In this document: piece after piece, positions 1 through 7,879 of the stretch | Layout of the letters: the number at the start of each line of letters is the position of its first letter | Numbering within the stretch: position 1 is the stretch's first letter | From: Pseudomonas sp. CAN1 | GTDB lineage: Bacteria; Pseudomonadota; Gammaproteobacteria; Pseudomonadales; Pseudomonadaceae | Assembly: GCF_030462585.1 (NCBI RefSeq) | Contig: NZ_JASMRU010000025.1 | Location: 24,717 to 78,446, forward strand | Reading direction: 5' to 3' | DNA: 53,730 nt | Position numbers and translations under genes: made by a program | The notes under the pieces: generated by a model | What the model saw: only the letters and a program-made list of their open reading frames with translations | The model's database searches: none | What the model was told of the DNA's origin: nothing

Positions 1-2
1 GC

Positions 3-359
3 GGCCTGGCACTGGTCATCGGCCTGCTGATCACCCTGCTTGGCGTGGACAGTGGCAACCTCTGGCTGTTCTTCCTCGGCACCGCGGTGGCCGGGCTCGG
101 CTTCGGCGGCGCCTTCCTCGGTGCGTTGCGCTCGGTGGTGCCGCTGGCCCATGCCCACGAGCGCGGGGCGCTGATGGCGAGCTTCTACGTGCTCAGCTAC
201 CTGGCCTTCAGCGTGCCGGCGATCCTCGCCGGGCTGGCGATCCAGCGCTACGGCCTGATCGCCACCACCAACGGCTACGCCAGCCTGCAGATTCTCGCAG
301 CCTCGCTGGTTCTGTTGCTGTCCCTGCGTGCGCCCGCCGCACAGAAGGCCCAGGCCTGA
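3..359 (+). CDS. MFS transporter, C-terminal fragment
   Basis: The open frame enters from the left edge, so only the last 118 codons are present and the start lies outside the window. The protein is strongly hydrophobic, with about four membrane-spanning stretches rich in Gly, Ala and Leu (for example LWLFFLGTAVAGLGFGGAFL and ASLQILAASLVLLLSLRAP). A polar AHERGALMA loop sits between helices, as in the last helices of major facilitator permeases. It ends one base before the stop codon of the convergent lysR gene. The substrate cannot be told from this fragment. The MFS assignment is by helix pattern and is likely, not certain. Confidence 0.75.
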   Translation, partial: GLALVIGLLITLLGVDSGNLWLFFLGTAVAGLGFGGAFLGALRSVVPLAHAHERGALMASFYVLSYLAFSVPAILAGLAIQRYGLIATTNGYASLQILAASLVLLLSLRAPAAQKAQA

Positions 360-360
360 G

Positions 361-1155
361 TCAGGCCGCCTCGCGGGCTCGCAGAAAGTCGTAGAGCCCG
401 CGCACTGCCGGGTGCTCCAGCGCCTGCGCGGAATGGCAGAGGCCGATGCGGCGGATCGGCAGCGGCAGGTTCAGCGTGCCGCTGCGCACCGTTGGCGCGC
501 CGGCCAGCAGCGATGTCGGCAGGATCGCCGCGCCGACACCTGCACTGACCAGCCGCAGCGCCAGGTCCAGGGTGCTGGCCTGCGCGACTACCGGTGCGCT
601 GCCATAGGCCGTCATCAGCCGCTGATGAGACGGGTGCGTCGGGCAGGTAATCCAGCCGCAGCCCTGCGCATCCGCCACGCCCGGCGGCAAGGCCAGCACG
701 TAGGGATCTTCCCAGACCGGCACGAAGAGTTCGTCCTCGCAGCAGAACTCCTCCACCGCCAGTCGCGCGTCACCCACGCAGCCCTCCTCCAGATGCAGCA
801 GCAGATTGGGCACGGCCTGCTGCACCAGGCTGACGAAGCCTTCGACCTGTTCGGCGCTGACGTCGCCTTCTACCCCCAGGTGCAACGGCTGGCGCGCCGA
901 GGCCTGGCGGAACATGTTGCGCAGGCCGTCAGCTTCGGCCAGCAGGGCGCGGGCACGCGGATACAAGGCACGCGCCGCTTCGCTGACTTCCACCCCGCGC
1001 GCCTGGCGCTGGAACAGTTCGGCGCCCAGGGCCTCCTCAAGTTGGCGAATGGTCACCGACAGCGTCGGCTGGCTGACGAACAGGCGCTGGGCGGCGGCGG
1101 TGATGTTGCGTTCTTCGAAGACCGCGACGAAGGCGGCCAACTGTCGGATATCCAT
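361..1155 (-). CDS. LysR-family transcriptional regulator
   Basis: The product is about 264 residues. It opens with a typical LysR winged helix (MDIRQLAAFVAVFEERNI, then AAAQRLFVSQPTLSVTIRQL at residues 17-36). A periplasmic-binding-like effector domain follows from about residue 90 to the end. The ATG at 1155 is preferred to an in-frame TTG two codons upstream. It is slightly shorter than the usual 290-310 residues of the family. The gene is divergent from the SDR gene across a gap of about 110 bp, which is the usual arrangement for a LysR protein and its target, so it may regulate that dehydrogenase. The effector is unknown. Confidence 0.9.
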   Translation of the reverse strand: MDIRQLAAFVAVFEERNITAAAQRLFVSQPTLSVTIRQLEEALGAELFQRQARGVEVSEAARALYPRARALLAEADGLRNMFRQASARQPLHLGVEGDVSAEQVEGFVSLVQQAVPNLLLHLEEGCVGDARLAVEEFCCEDELFVPVWEDPYVLALPPGVADAQGCGWITCPTHPSHQRLMTAYGSAPVVAQASTLDLALRLVSAGVGAAILPTSLLAGAPTVRSGTLNLPLPIRRIGLCHSAQALEHPAVRGLYDFLRAREAA

Positions 1156-1267
1156 AGGCAAACCCGATACCAGGCACAGGAATAAGCCATTTTTCAGGCG
1201 GAATACCGCTCAATATACTTCACTGCATCGTTCAGTCATCCAGATTTCCGATAGCAGGAGAATCCCC

Positions 1268-1993
1268 ATGAGTAAGCCCCTGATCATCGTCACCGGCGCC
1301 AGTTCCGGTATCGGCGAAGCCACCGCCCGCCTCTTCTCCCAGCAGGGCCACCCGCTGCTGCTGCTCGCGCGCCGCATCGAGCGCCTGGAGGCGCTGCAAC
1401 TGCCCAACGCACTGTGCCGTGCAGTGGACGTGACCGACCGCGAGGCACTGCTGGCCGCAGTGGCAGAAGCCGAGAAACGCTTCGGGCCGGCCGATGCGCT
1501 GGTGAACAACGCCGGTGTGATGCTGCTGGGCAACATGGTCGAGCAGGCCCCGGCCGAGTGGGAGCGCATGCTCGACGTTAACGTGAAGGGCCTGCTCAAC
1601 GGCGTGCACGCCGTGCTCAAGGGCATGGTGGAGCGCAACCAGGGCACGCTGATCAACGTCAGCTCGGTGGCCGGACGCAAGACCTTCCCCAACCACGTGG
1701 CCTATGTCGGCACCAAGTTCGCCGTGCACGCGATCTCCGAGAACCTGCGCGAGGAAGTCGCGGCGCACAACGTCCGCGTCGTCACCATCGCCCCCGGTGC
1801 AGTGGAAACCGAACTGCTCAGCCACACCACCGACGAGGCGATCAAGAGCGGCTACCAGGACTGGAAGCGCGAGATGGGCGGCAAGGTGCTGAGCGCCGAG
1901 GACGTGGCCAACGCGATTCGCTATGCCTACGACCAGCCGCAGGGCGTCTGCATCCGCGAGATCGTACTGGCAGCGACCCGGCAGCAGGCGTGA
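1268..1993 (+). CDS. SDR-family NAD(P)-dependent oxidoreductase
   Basis: This 241-residue classical short-chain dehydrogenase carries the cofactor motif TGASSGIG near residue 10 and NNAG near residue 85. The catalytic Ser lies in INVSSVAG and the Tyr-x3-Lys pair in YVGTK. The start is set by an AGGAG ribosome site (1256-1260) eight bases upstream of ATG. The sequence resembles the broad NADP-dependent YdfG-like group. The substrate is not predictable. Its divergent LysR neighbour is the likely regulator. Confidence 0.93.
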   Translation: MSKPLIIVTGASSGIGEATARLFSQQGHPLLLLARRIERLEALQLPNALCRAVDVTDREALLAAVAEAEKRFGPADALVNNAGVMLLGNMVEQAPAEWERMLDVNVKGLLNGVHAVLKGMVERNQGTLINVSSVAGRKTFPNHVAYVGTKFAVHAISENLREEVAAHNVRVVTIAPGAVETELLSHTTDEAIKSGYQDWKREMGGKVLSAEDVANAIRYAYDQPQGVCIREIVLAATRQQA

Positions 1994-2030
1994 TCGACGC
2001 CAGCCCTTCCTGTTGAAGGGAAGGCTTCCC

Positions 2031-2124
2031 GTAGGAGCGGACTCTGTCCGCGATCGGCTGATCCCATCGCAAGGATCATCATCGGAGCAGCCGACCAGAC
2101 ATCGCGGACGGAGTCCGCTCCTAC
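2031..2124. repeat. REP pair, GTAGGAGCGGA class
   Basis: A GTAGGAGCGGACT...GTCCGCGA unit is followed by its inverted copy TCGCGGACGGAGTCCGCTCC, forming a long imperfect hairpin. The same class recurs at 4109, 16954, 34712, 35024, 38370 and 38515. It lies between the stop codons of the convergent SDR and OYE genes. Confidence 0.9.
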
Positions 2125-2132
2125 GCCGGACC

Positions 2133-2216
2133 GTAGGATGGGTGGAGCCTAGGCGATACCCATGCTGCTAATGCGACAGGAATCGATGGGTATCGCTTCG
2201 CTCCACGCCATCCTAC
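2133..2216. repeat. Inverted repeat, GTAGGATGGGTGGAGC class
   Basis: GTAGGATGGGTGGAGC pairs with GCTCCACGCCATCCTAC, and an inner stem pairs GCGATACCCATG with GATGGGTATCGC. A close copy is at 43933-44028, including the flanking GCAGAGC. It directly abuts the REP pair to its left. Confidence 0.9.
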
Positions 2217-2234
2217 GCAGAGCATTGAAGCGGC

Positions 2235-3467
2235 TCAGCCCGCCTGCCGCGCCGCCCAGCGGCGGTACTGCTTGGCCCGGCGCAGCGTGCGCCACTGCTC
2301 CATCACCAGTGTGCGCCACGGCGAAGCTTGGGGATTGGGCGCACGGTGGGCGCCAATGCGGTGCAGCTGCAGCTTGACCAGCGCCATGTAGGCCAGCGCC
2401 GCCAGCGGCTTGGAGCGCCAGCGGATGGCCGGCAGCTCCGGCTGAGTCTGGCTGCCGCGCTGCCAGTGCAGCACCAGCTGCGGCTCCAGCGCCAGGGCGG
2501 TGCCGATGCCGACCATCTCCAGCCCGCTGTCCAGCACCTGTTCCGCCACCGGCAGGCGACGGATGCCACCGGTCACCATCAGCGGCATGCGCGCCGCCTC
2601 GCGCATCTCACGGGCGAATTCGAGGAAGTAGGCCTCCCGCGCCAGGGTCCGGCCGTCGCGGGCATCGCCCTGCATAGCCGGCGCCTCGTAGCTGCCGCCG
2701 GAGAGTTCGACCAGGTCGACCTGCTCGTCATTCAGCCATTCGATCACCTGCCGCGCGTCGCTGGCGTCGAAGCCGCCGCGCTGGAAGTCGGCGGAGTTGA
2801 TCTTCACTCCCACGCAGAACTCCGGCGACACCTCGGCGCGCACCGCGCGGACGACTTCCAGCAACAGCCGCGCACGGTTTTCCAGCGAGCCGCCCCAGCG
2901 GTCCTGACGCTTGTTGGCCAGCGGCGAGAGGAACTGACTGAGCAAGTAGCCATGCGCCGCGTGGATCTGCACGCCGGTGAAGCCGGCCTGTTCGGCGAGC
3001 CTGGCGGCGCGAACGAAGCGCTGGATCACTTCGGCGATATCGCCTTCGGTCATCTCGCGGGCGACGGCGAACAGCTTGGAGAACTTGCCCATCTCCAGCG
3101 GCACCACCGACGGCGCGATGGCGCCCTGGCCGAGGTTGGTCTGCACCTGGCGGCCTGGGTGATTCAGCTGCAGCCAGAACTGCGCGCCGCGGGAACGGCC
3201 GATGCGTGCCCATTCGCGGAAGCGATCCAGATGGCGGTCGTTCTCCAGCACCACGCCACCGGGGCCGGTCATGGCGCGGCCGTCGATCATCACGTTGCCG
3301 CTGAGGATCAGGCCGACGCCGCCGTCTGCCCAGGCCTGGTAAAGGCGCAGCAGCGCGGCCGAGGGTGCCTGGTCGGCGTCGGCCATGTTTTCTTCCATGG
3401 CGGCCTTGGCGATGCGGTTGGGGACTTCGCCGCCGTTGGGCAGGCGCAGGGGCTGGAAAGGCGACAT
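2235..3467 (-). CDS. NADH:flavin oxidoreductase, Old Yellow Enzyme family
   Basis: The 410-residue protein is a TIM-barrel FMN oxidoreductase. The N-terminus LPNGGEVPNRIAKAAMEEN is the usual first strand of the family. The active-site stretch with HAAHGYLLSQFLSP, followed by NKRQDRWGGSLENRAR, lies near residues 170-205. The phosphate-binding end VTGGIRR and GIGTALALEP lies near residues 300-330. Such enzymes reduce activated alkenes or related electrophiles with NAD(P)H. A GGAG site lies about nine bases before the ATG. The gene is divergent from a MerR regulator, and a MerR-type promoter with a 19-bp spacer reads into it, so it is probably induced by an electrophile or redox signal. Confidence 0.9.
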   Translation of the reverse strand: MSPFQPLRLPNGGEVPNRIAKAAMEENMADADQAPSAALLRLYQAWADGGVGLILSGNVMIDGRAMTGPGGVVLENDRHLDRFREWARIGRSRGAQFWLQLNHPGRQVQTNLGQGAIAPSVVPLEMGKFSKLFAVAREMTEGDIAEVIQRFVRAARLAEQAGFTGVQIHAAHGYLLSQFLSPLANKRQDRWGGSLENRARLLLEVVRAVRAEVSPEFCVGVKINSADFQRGGFDASDARQVIEWLNDEQVDLVELSGGSYEAPAMQGDARDGRTLAREAYFLEFAREMREAARMPLMVTGGIRRLPVAEQVLDSGLEMVGIGTALALEPQLVLHWQRGSQTQPELPAIRWRSKPLAALAYMALVKLQLHRIGAHRAPNPQASPWRTLVMEQWRTLRRAKQYRRWAARQAG

Positions 3468-3508
3468 GGCGGGGCTCCGTGATTGTTCGGGTGGTTGTGG
3501 CTGCGGCG

Positions 3509-3539
3509 AGGTTAAGTTTAAAGTTCACTTCAAGGTCAA
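3509..3539 (-). promoter_or_regulatory. MerR-type promoter/operator of the OYE gene
   Basis: On the minus strand TTGACC (3534-3539) and TAACCT (3509-3514) are separated by 19 bp. The spacer holds the dyad TTGAAGTGAACTTTAA centred near 3525. A 19-bp spacer with a central dyad is the hallmark of MerR-activated promoters. The predicted start point lies about 35 bases before the OYE ATG and the merR ATG lies just on the other side. Confidence 0.7.
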
Positions 3540-3558
3540 GCCCCTTTCGGAGCCCAGC

Positions 3559-4053
3559 ATGAAAATCGGTGAACTGGCCAGCCTCAGCGGCCTCGCCCCC
3601 TCGCGCATCCGTTTCTACGAAGCTAGCGGGCTGATCGCCCCGGCGCGCCGCCTGGCCAATGGCTACCGCGCGTACCCGGCGGAAACACTCGACCTTCTGG
3701 AGATCATCCGCAGCGCCCAGCAGACCGGTTTCAGCCTGGAAGAAATTCGCAGCCTGCTGCCGCATTCCAACCCCATCGAGAATGGCCACGGCGAACTGGT
3801 CGCCGGCCTGCGCCGCAAGGTCGCGGAGATCGAGGTGATGGAGCAGCAGTTGCGGCAGAACCGCGAGCGCCTGCTGGCGGTGATAGATGGCATCGAGAAC
3901 AAGCCCGAAGGCATGGGCTGCCAGGCCAATGCCGAGCGCATGCTGGCGGAGATGCGCGAGCGCAAGGCCAAACCTGCAGGAGCGAGCCACGCCCGCGAGC
4001 GGCGGACGAAGTCCGCCACTGCAGCCAAACGCTCCGTCCCGACGGAATCCTGA
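3559..4053 (+). CDS. MerR-family transcriptional regulator
   Basis: This 164-residue regulator starts MKIGELASLSGLAPSRIRFY, a standard MerR winged-helix opening. YEASGL and NGYRAYP follow, then a long dimerisation coiled coil at about residues 75-115. There is no cysteine cluster like that of the metal sensors; the single Cys is in EGMGCQANAE. It is likely to sense a small molecule or redox state and to activate the divergent OYE gene. The last 25 or so residues (from about GASHARERRTKSATAAK) are encoded by REP-like DNA, so the natural C-terminus was probably replaced or extended by a REP element. Confidence 0.9.
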   Translation: MKIGELASLSGLAPSRIRFYEASGLIAPARRLANGYRAYPAETLDLLEIIRSAQQTGFSLEEIRSLLPHSNPIENGHGELVAGLRRKVAEIEVMEQQLRQNRERLLAVIDGIENKPEGMGCQANAERMLAEMRERKAKPAGASHARERRTKSATAAKRSVPTES

Positions 4054-4189
4054 TTTCGCGCTCCGGTTGCGGGCATAGCCCGCTCCTACACCGGCAAGCC
4101 CAACCTGCGTAGGAGCGGACTCCGTCCGCGATGTCCACGCCCAAGCTCGGAGCTGCCGGAAATCGATCGCGGACAAAGTCCGCTCCTAC
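3976..4189. repeat. REP cluster at and beyond the merR 3' end
   Basis: A degenerate unit (CAGGAGCGAG...GCGGACGAAGTCCGC, about 3976-4020) lies inside the coding frame of merR. A half unit ending GCCCGCTCCTAC follows at about 4065-4088. A complete pair with arms GTAGGAGCGGACTCCGTCC and GGACAAAGTCCGCTCCTAC spans 4109-4189. Confidence 0.85.
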
Positions 4190-4233
4190 GTAAAGCCCTG
4201 CCCCTTTCCCGCTCCGGAAGGAAAGGCTGGATC

Positions 4234-4313
4234 GTAGGGCGCATAACCTGGAACAGGTTATCCGCCTCCAGCCCGCGGGATGGCGAATAACGCTAGCGCG
4301 TTATTCGCCCTAC
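4234..4313. repeat. Inverted repeat, GTAGGGCGCATAAC class
   Basis: GTAGGGCGCATAACCTGG opens the element and CGTTATTCGCCCTAC closes it. Internal smaller dyads are AACCTGGAACAGGTT and AACGCTAGCGCGTT. Related copies are at 13380-13454, 31853-31943 and 40664-40730. Confidence 0.85.
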
Positions 4314-4335
4314 GGTTGCACCAACCTCCCCTGCG

Positions 4336-5106
4336 TTATTTCCACCCTTCCAACCGCAAGGTCGCCCGCACCAACCGCTGCTCTTCCTGCTCGATCTCCC
4401 GCAGGTTGTCGCGCACGCTGTGGATATGTTCGCGGGCGGCGCGCTGGGCCTGTTCCGGCTGGCGCTCGCTGATGGCGCGGTGCAACCGCGCATGCTGGCG
4501 GTCGATCTGGCGCTTCTGCGGCGGGCGGTTGTAGAGATTGTTCACCGAGGCGAACACGGTGCTGAGCATCAGTTCGTTGAGCGACTGCAGCGTGTGCACC
4601 AGCACCGGGTTGTGAGAAGCCTCGCTGATCGCCTGGTGGAAGGCATGGTCGCGCCGCGCGTGCTCGCGCGGGTCCAGCGGCTGCGGTTCGTCGTAGGCGG
4701 CGTGCATCTCCTCGAAGCGCCGGCCGATCAGCACCAGGTCGGCCTCGGTGGCGCGCAACGCGGCCAGCCGCGCGGACTCCCCTTCCAGCAGCGCGCGAAC
4801 TTCCAGCAGGTCATAGAGCGTGCGCGGCTGCGAGCGGAAAAGATGCAACAACGGCGACACGTCCTCCGCACCGGTCAGGTCGGCAACGAACGAACCGCGC
4901 CCCTGCTCGGTATCGACGATGCCGCGCCCCCGCAGTGCGCGCAGCCCTTCACGTAACGCCGAGCGCGAGCAGCCGAGTTTCTCCACCAACCGCCGTTCTG
5001 AAGGCAGCGCCTGGCCGACCTTGAGCACGCCATCAACGATCAGCCGCTCGATCTTCTCGGCCACCTGGTCGGCGACGCGCTGCTTGCCCTGTGCATAAGT
5101 CGTCAT
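4336..5106 (-). CDS. glcC: Glycolate operon regulator GlcC (FadR-type GntR)
   Basis: The 256-residue protein has an N-terminal GntR winged helix (about residues 8-75, with LPSERRLVEKLGCSRSALRE in slightly variant form). A C-terminal FCD ligand domain follows, with the metal-site signature DHAFHQAI and a later HARLHRAI. It is divergent from glcD, as in E. coli and Pseudomonas glc loci. It should repress or activate glcDEFG in response to glycolate. The ATG at 5106 (MTTYAQGK) is chosen because the longer frame upstream reads through the operator region. Two CTGGTAGGACCAG sites lie in the intergenic gap. Confidence 0.9.
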   Translation of the reverse strand: MTTYAQGKQRVADQVAEKIERLIVDGVLKVGQALPSERRLVEKLGCSRSALREGLRALRGRGIVDTEQGRGSFVADLTGAEDVSPLLHLFRSQPRTLYDLLEVRALLEGESARLAALRATEADLVLIGRRFEEMHAAYDEPQPLDPREHARRDHAFHQAISEASHNPVLVHTLQSLNELMLSTVFASVNNLYNRPPQKRQIDRQHARLHRAISERQPEQAQRAAREHIHSVRDNLREIEQEEQRLVRATLRLEGWK

Positions 5107-5121
5107 CACGGCTCTCCACAA

Positions 5122-5134
5122 CTGGTAGGACCAG
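5122..5134. promoter_or_regulatory. GlcC/LldR-type operator, site 1
   Basis: CTGGTAGGACCAG is a perfect 5-3-5 palindrome that fits the FadR-subfamily consensus TNGTNNNACNA. It lies 16 bp before the glcC ATG, so it probably mediates autoregulation. Confidence 0.8.
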
Positions 5135-5210
5135 CAGGCCGATACCTGCATGGCTGCGAAGAACCCTAGCCGCCAGGACAGGGCCTTTCCAGTGGACGCC
5201 CGTACAAGAA

Positions 5211-5223
5211 CTGGTAGGACCAG
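5211..5223. promoter_or_regulatory. GlcC/LldR-type operator, site 2
   Basis: This is a second identical CTGGTAGGACCAG, 89 bp from site 1 centre to centre and about 117 bp before the glcD ATG. Spacing of about eight and a half helical turns leaves open whether a loop forms. Confidence 0.8.
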
Positions 5224-5339
5224 TGCCAATGCCGGTGGACGCCGCCTGACCGGCGGTCGCATTTTCACGGTGCCGTGGCTCCACGCGACCGCCTGGCGGG
5301 CGCGAACCAACAAGAACAAGATCAGAGCACCGTCAGCCT

Positions 5340-6839
5340 ATGAATATCCTCTACGACGAGCGCGTCGATGGCGCGTTGCCTGCCGTCGACAAGTCCGCCC
5401 TGCTGGCCGAACTGCGCGCGGCCCTGCCCGACCTCGAACTGCTGCACCGCGCCGAAGACCTCAAACCCTACGAATGCGACGGTCTCTCCGCCTACCGCAC
5501 GGTGCCCATGCTGGTGGCGCTGCCCGAGCGCATCGAGCAGGTGCAGGCACTGCTGCGCCTCTGCCATGCGCGCGAGGTGCCGGTGGTGGCGCGCGGCGCG
5601 GGCACCGGGCTCTCCGGCGGCGCGCTGCCGCTGGAGAAAGGCATCCTGCTGGTGATGGCGCGCTTCAACCGGATTCTCGAAGTGAACCCGCAGGGCCGCT
5701 TCGCCCGCGTGCAGCCCGGCGTACGCAACCTGGCGATCTCCCAGGCCGCCGCGCCCCACGGCCTGTACTACGCGCCGGACCCGTCCTCGCAGATCGCCTG
5801 CTCCATCGGTGGCAACGTCGCCGAGAACGCCGGCGGCGTGCATTGCCTGAAGTACGGCCTGACCGTGCACAACCTGCTCAAGGTGGACATCCTCACCGTC
5901 GAGGGCGAGCACCTCACGCTGGGCAGCGACGCCCTGGACAGCCCCGGCCTCGACCTGCTGGCGCTGTTCACCGGCTCCGAGGGCATGCTCGGCATCGTCA
6001 CCGAAGTCACCGTCAAGCTGCTGCCGCGTCCGCAGGTGGCGCGGGTGCTACTGGCCAGTTTCGATTCGGTGGAAAAGGCCGGCCACGCGGTGGCCGATAT
6101 CATCGCCGCCGGCATCATCCCCGGCGGGCTGGAGATGATGGACAACCTGTCGATCCGCGCCGCCGAGGACTTCATCCACGCCGGCTACCCGGTGGACGCC
6201 GCGGCCATCCTGCTGTGCGAACTGGACGGCGTGGAAGCCGACGTGCAGGACGACTGCGAGCGCGTCGACGGCGTGCTGCGCGCGGCCGGCGCCACCGACG
6301 TGCGCCTGGCCTGCGACGAGGCCGAGCGCGTGCGTTTCTGGGCCGGACGCAAGAACGCCTTCCCGGCAGTCGGGCGCATCTCGCCGGACTACTACTGCAT
6401 GGACGGCACCATTCCGCGCCGCGAACTACCACGGGTGCTGCACGGCATCGCCGAGCTGTCGGAGGAATTCGGCCTGCGCGTGGCCAACGTGTTCCATGCC
6501 GGCGACGGCAACATGCACCCGCTGATCCTCTTCGACGCCAACGTGCCCGGTGAACTGGAACGTGCCGAGGCCATCGGCGGCAAGATCCTCGAACTCTGCG
6601 TGGCGGTGGGCGGCAGCATCACCGGCGAACACGGCGTGGGGCGCGAGAAGATCAACCAGATGTGCGCGCAGTTCAACAGCGACGAGCTGACCCTGTTCCA
6701 CGCGGTGAAGGCGGCGTTCGACCCGGACCGCCTGCTCAACCCCGGCAAGAACATCCCGACCCTGCACCGCTGCGCCGAGTTCGGCGCAATGCACGTGCAC
6801 CACGGGCAATTGCCCTTCCCCGACCTGGAGCGCTTCTGA
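5340..6839 (+). CDS. glcD: Glycolate oxidase FAD-binding subunit GlcD
   Basis: The 499-residue flavoprotein has an FAD-binding type 4 (PCMH) domain, with VVARGAGTGLSGGALP near residue 85 and the stretch SSQIACSIGGNVAENAGG near residue 150. The C-terminal FAD-oxidase domain carries HAGDGNMHP (near residue 390) and GEHGVGREK (near residue 430). It oxidises glycolate (and probably lactate-like 2-hydroxy acids) to glyoxylate, acting with GlcE and GlcF. The stop overlaps the glcE start (TGATG), showing translational coupling. Confidence 0.95.
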   Translation: MNILYDERVDGALPAVDKSALLAELRAALPDLELLHRAEDLKPYECDGLSAYRTVPMLVALPERIEQVQALLRLCHAREVPVVARGAGTGLSGGALPLEKGILLVMARFNRILEVNPQGRFARVQPGVRNLAISQAAAPHGLYYAPDPSSQIACSIGGNVAENAGGVHCLKYGLTVHNLLKVDILTVEGEHLTLGSDALDSPGLDLLALFTGSEGMLGIVTEVTVKLLPRPQVARVLLASFDSVEKAGHAVADIIAAGIIPGGLEMMDNLSIRAAEDFIHAGYPVDAAAILLCELDGVEADVQDDCERVDGVLRAAGATDVRLACDEAERVRFWAGRKNAFPAVGRISPDYYCMDGTIPRRELPRVLHGIAELSEEFGLRVANVFHAGDGNMHPLILFDANVPGELERAEAIGGKILELCVAVGGSITGEHGVGREKINQMCAQFNSDELTLFHAVKAAFDPDRLLNPGKNIPTLHRCAEFGAMHVHHGQLPFPDLERF

Positions 6840-7879
6840 TGCCCGATGCCAGCAGCGAACTGCTCGACCAGGTGAACCAGGCGCTTGCCGCGCGCACGCC
6901 GCTGCGCATTCGCGGCGGCGACAGCAAGGCCTTCCTCGGCCGCCCGGTGGAAGGGGTGGAACTGGACACCCGCCGGCACAGCGGCATCGTCAGCTACGAC
7001 CCGACCGAACTGGTGCTTACCGCCCGTGCCGGCACATCGCTGGCGGAGATCGAAGCGGCACTCGAAGCCGCCGGGCAGATGTTGCCGTGCGAGCCACCCA
7101 ATCTCTCGGGGGCGACCTTCGGCGGTGTGGTCGCTGCCGGGCTTTCCGGCCCGCGCCGGCCCTGGTCCGGCTCGGTACGCGACTATGTGCTGGGCACGCG
7201 GCTGATCACCGGCCACGGCAAGCTGCTGCGCTTCGGCGGCGAGGTGATGAAGAACGTCGCCGGCTACGACCTGTCGCGCCTGCTGGCAGGCAGTTTCGGC
7301 TGCCTGGGAGTGATCACCGAAGTGTCGATGAAGGTGCTGCCCAAGCCGCGCCTATGCGCCAGCCTGCGCCTGGAAATGGGCGTCCAGCAGGCACTGGGTG
7401 AACTCGCCGAATGGGGCGCGCAACCGATCCCGATCACCGCCGCCTGCTACGACGGCAGCGCGCTGCACCTGCGCCTGGAGGGCGGCGAAGGTTCGGTGTG
7501 TTCCGCACGTTTGCGCCTGGGTGGCGAGGAGATCGACAGCGGCTACTGGCAGGACCTGCGCGAACAGCGCCTGGACTTCTTCACCGGCCCCGGCACGCTC
7601 TGGCGACTGTCGTTGCCCAATGCCACGCCGGCGCTGTCCCTGCCGGGCGAACAGCTGATCGACTGGGGCGGTGCACAGCGCTGGCTGAAGTCCGAGGCGG
7701 ACGCCGAGCTGATCCGCCACAGCGTCGCCGAAGTCGGCGGCCATGCGCTGCGCTACACGCCGGGCGACGACGGCTTCCACCCGCTGCCCGCCGCCTTGCT
7801 GCGCTACCACCGTAGCCTCAAGCAGCAGCTCGATCCGCAGGGCATCTTCAACCCCGGCCGGATGTACAGGGAGCTCTGA
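6839..7879 (+). CDS. glcE: Glycolate oxidase subunit GlcE
   Basis: The 346-residue protein is a second, shorter FAD_binding_4 protein. It has LRIRGGDSKAFLGRP at the start, YDPTELVLTARAGTSLAEIE near residue 50 and the nucleotide-binding FGGVVAAGLSGPRRPW near residue 95. It ends FNPGRMY, as GlcE proteins do. It forms the membrane-associated glycolate oxidase with GlcD and GlcF. It overlaps both neighbours by one base. Confidence 0.95.
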   Translation: MPDASSELLDQVNQALAARTPLRIRGGDSKAFLGRPVEGVELDTRRHSGIVSYDPTELVLTARAGTSLAEIEAALEAAGQMLPCEPPNLSGATFGGVVAAGLSGPRRPWSGSVRDYVLGTRLITGHGKLLRFGGEVMKNVAGYDLSRLLAGSFGCLGVITEVSMKVLPKPRLCASLRLEMGVQQALGELAEWGAQPIPITAACYDGSALHLRLEGGEGSVCSARLRLGGEEIDSGYWQDLREQRLDFFTGPGTLWRLSLPNATPALSLPGEQLIDWGGAQRWLKSEADAELIRHSVAEVGGHALRYTPGDDGFHPLPAALLRYHRSLKQQLDPQGIFNPGRMYREL

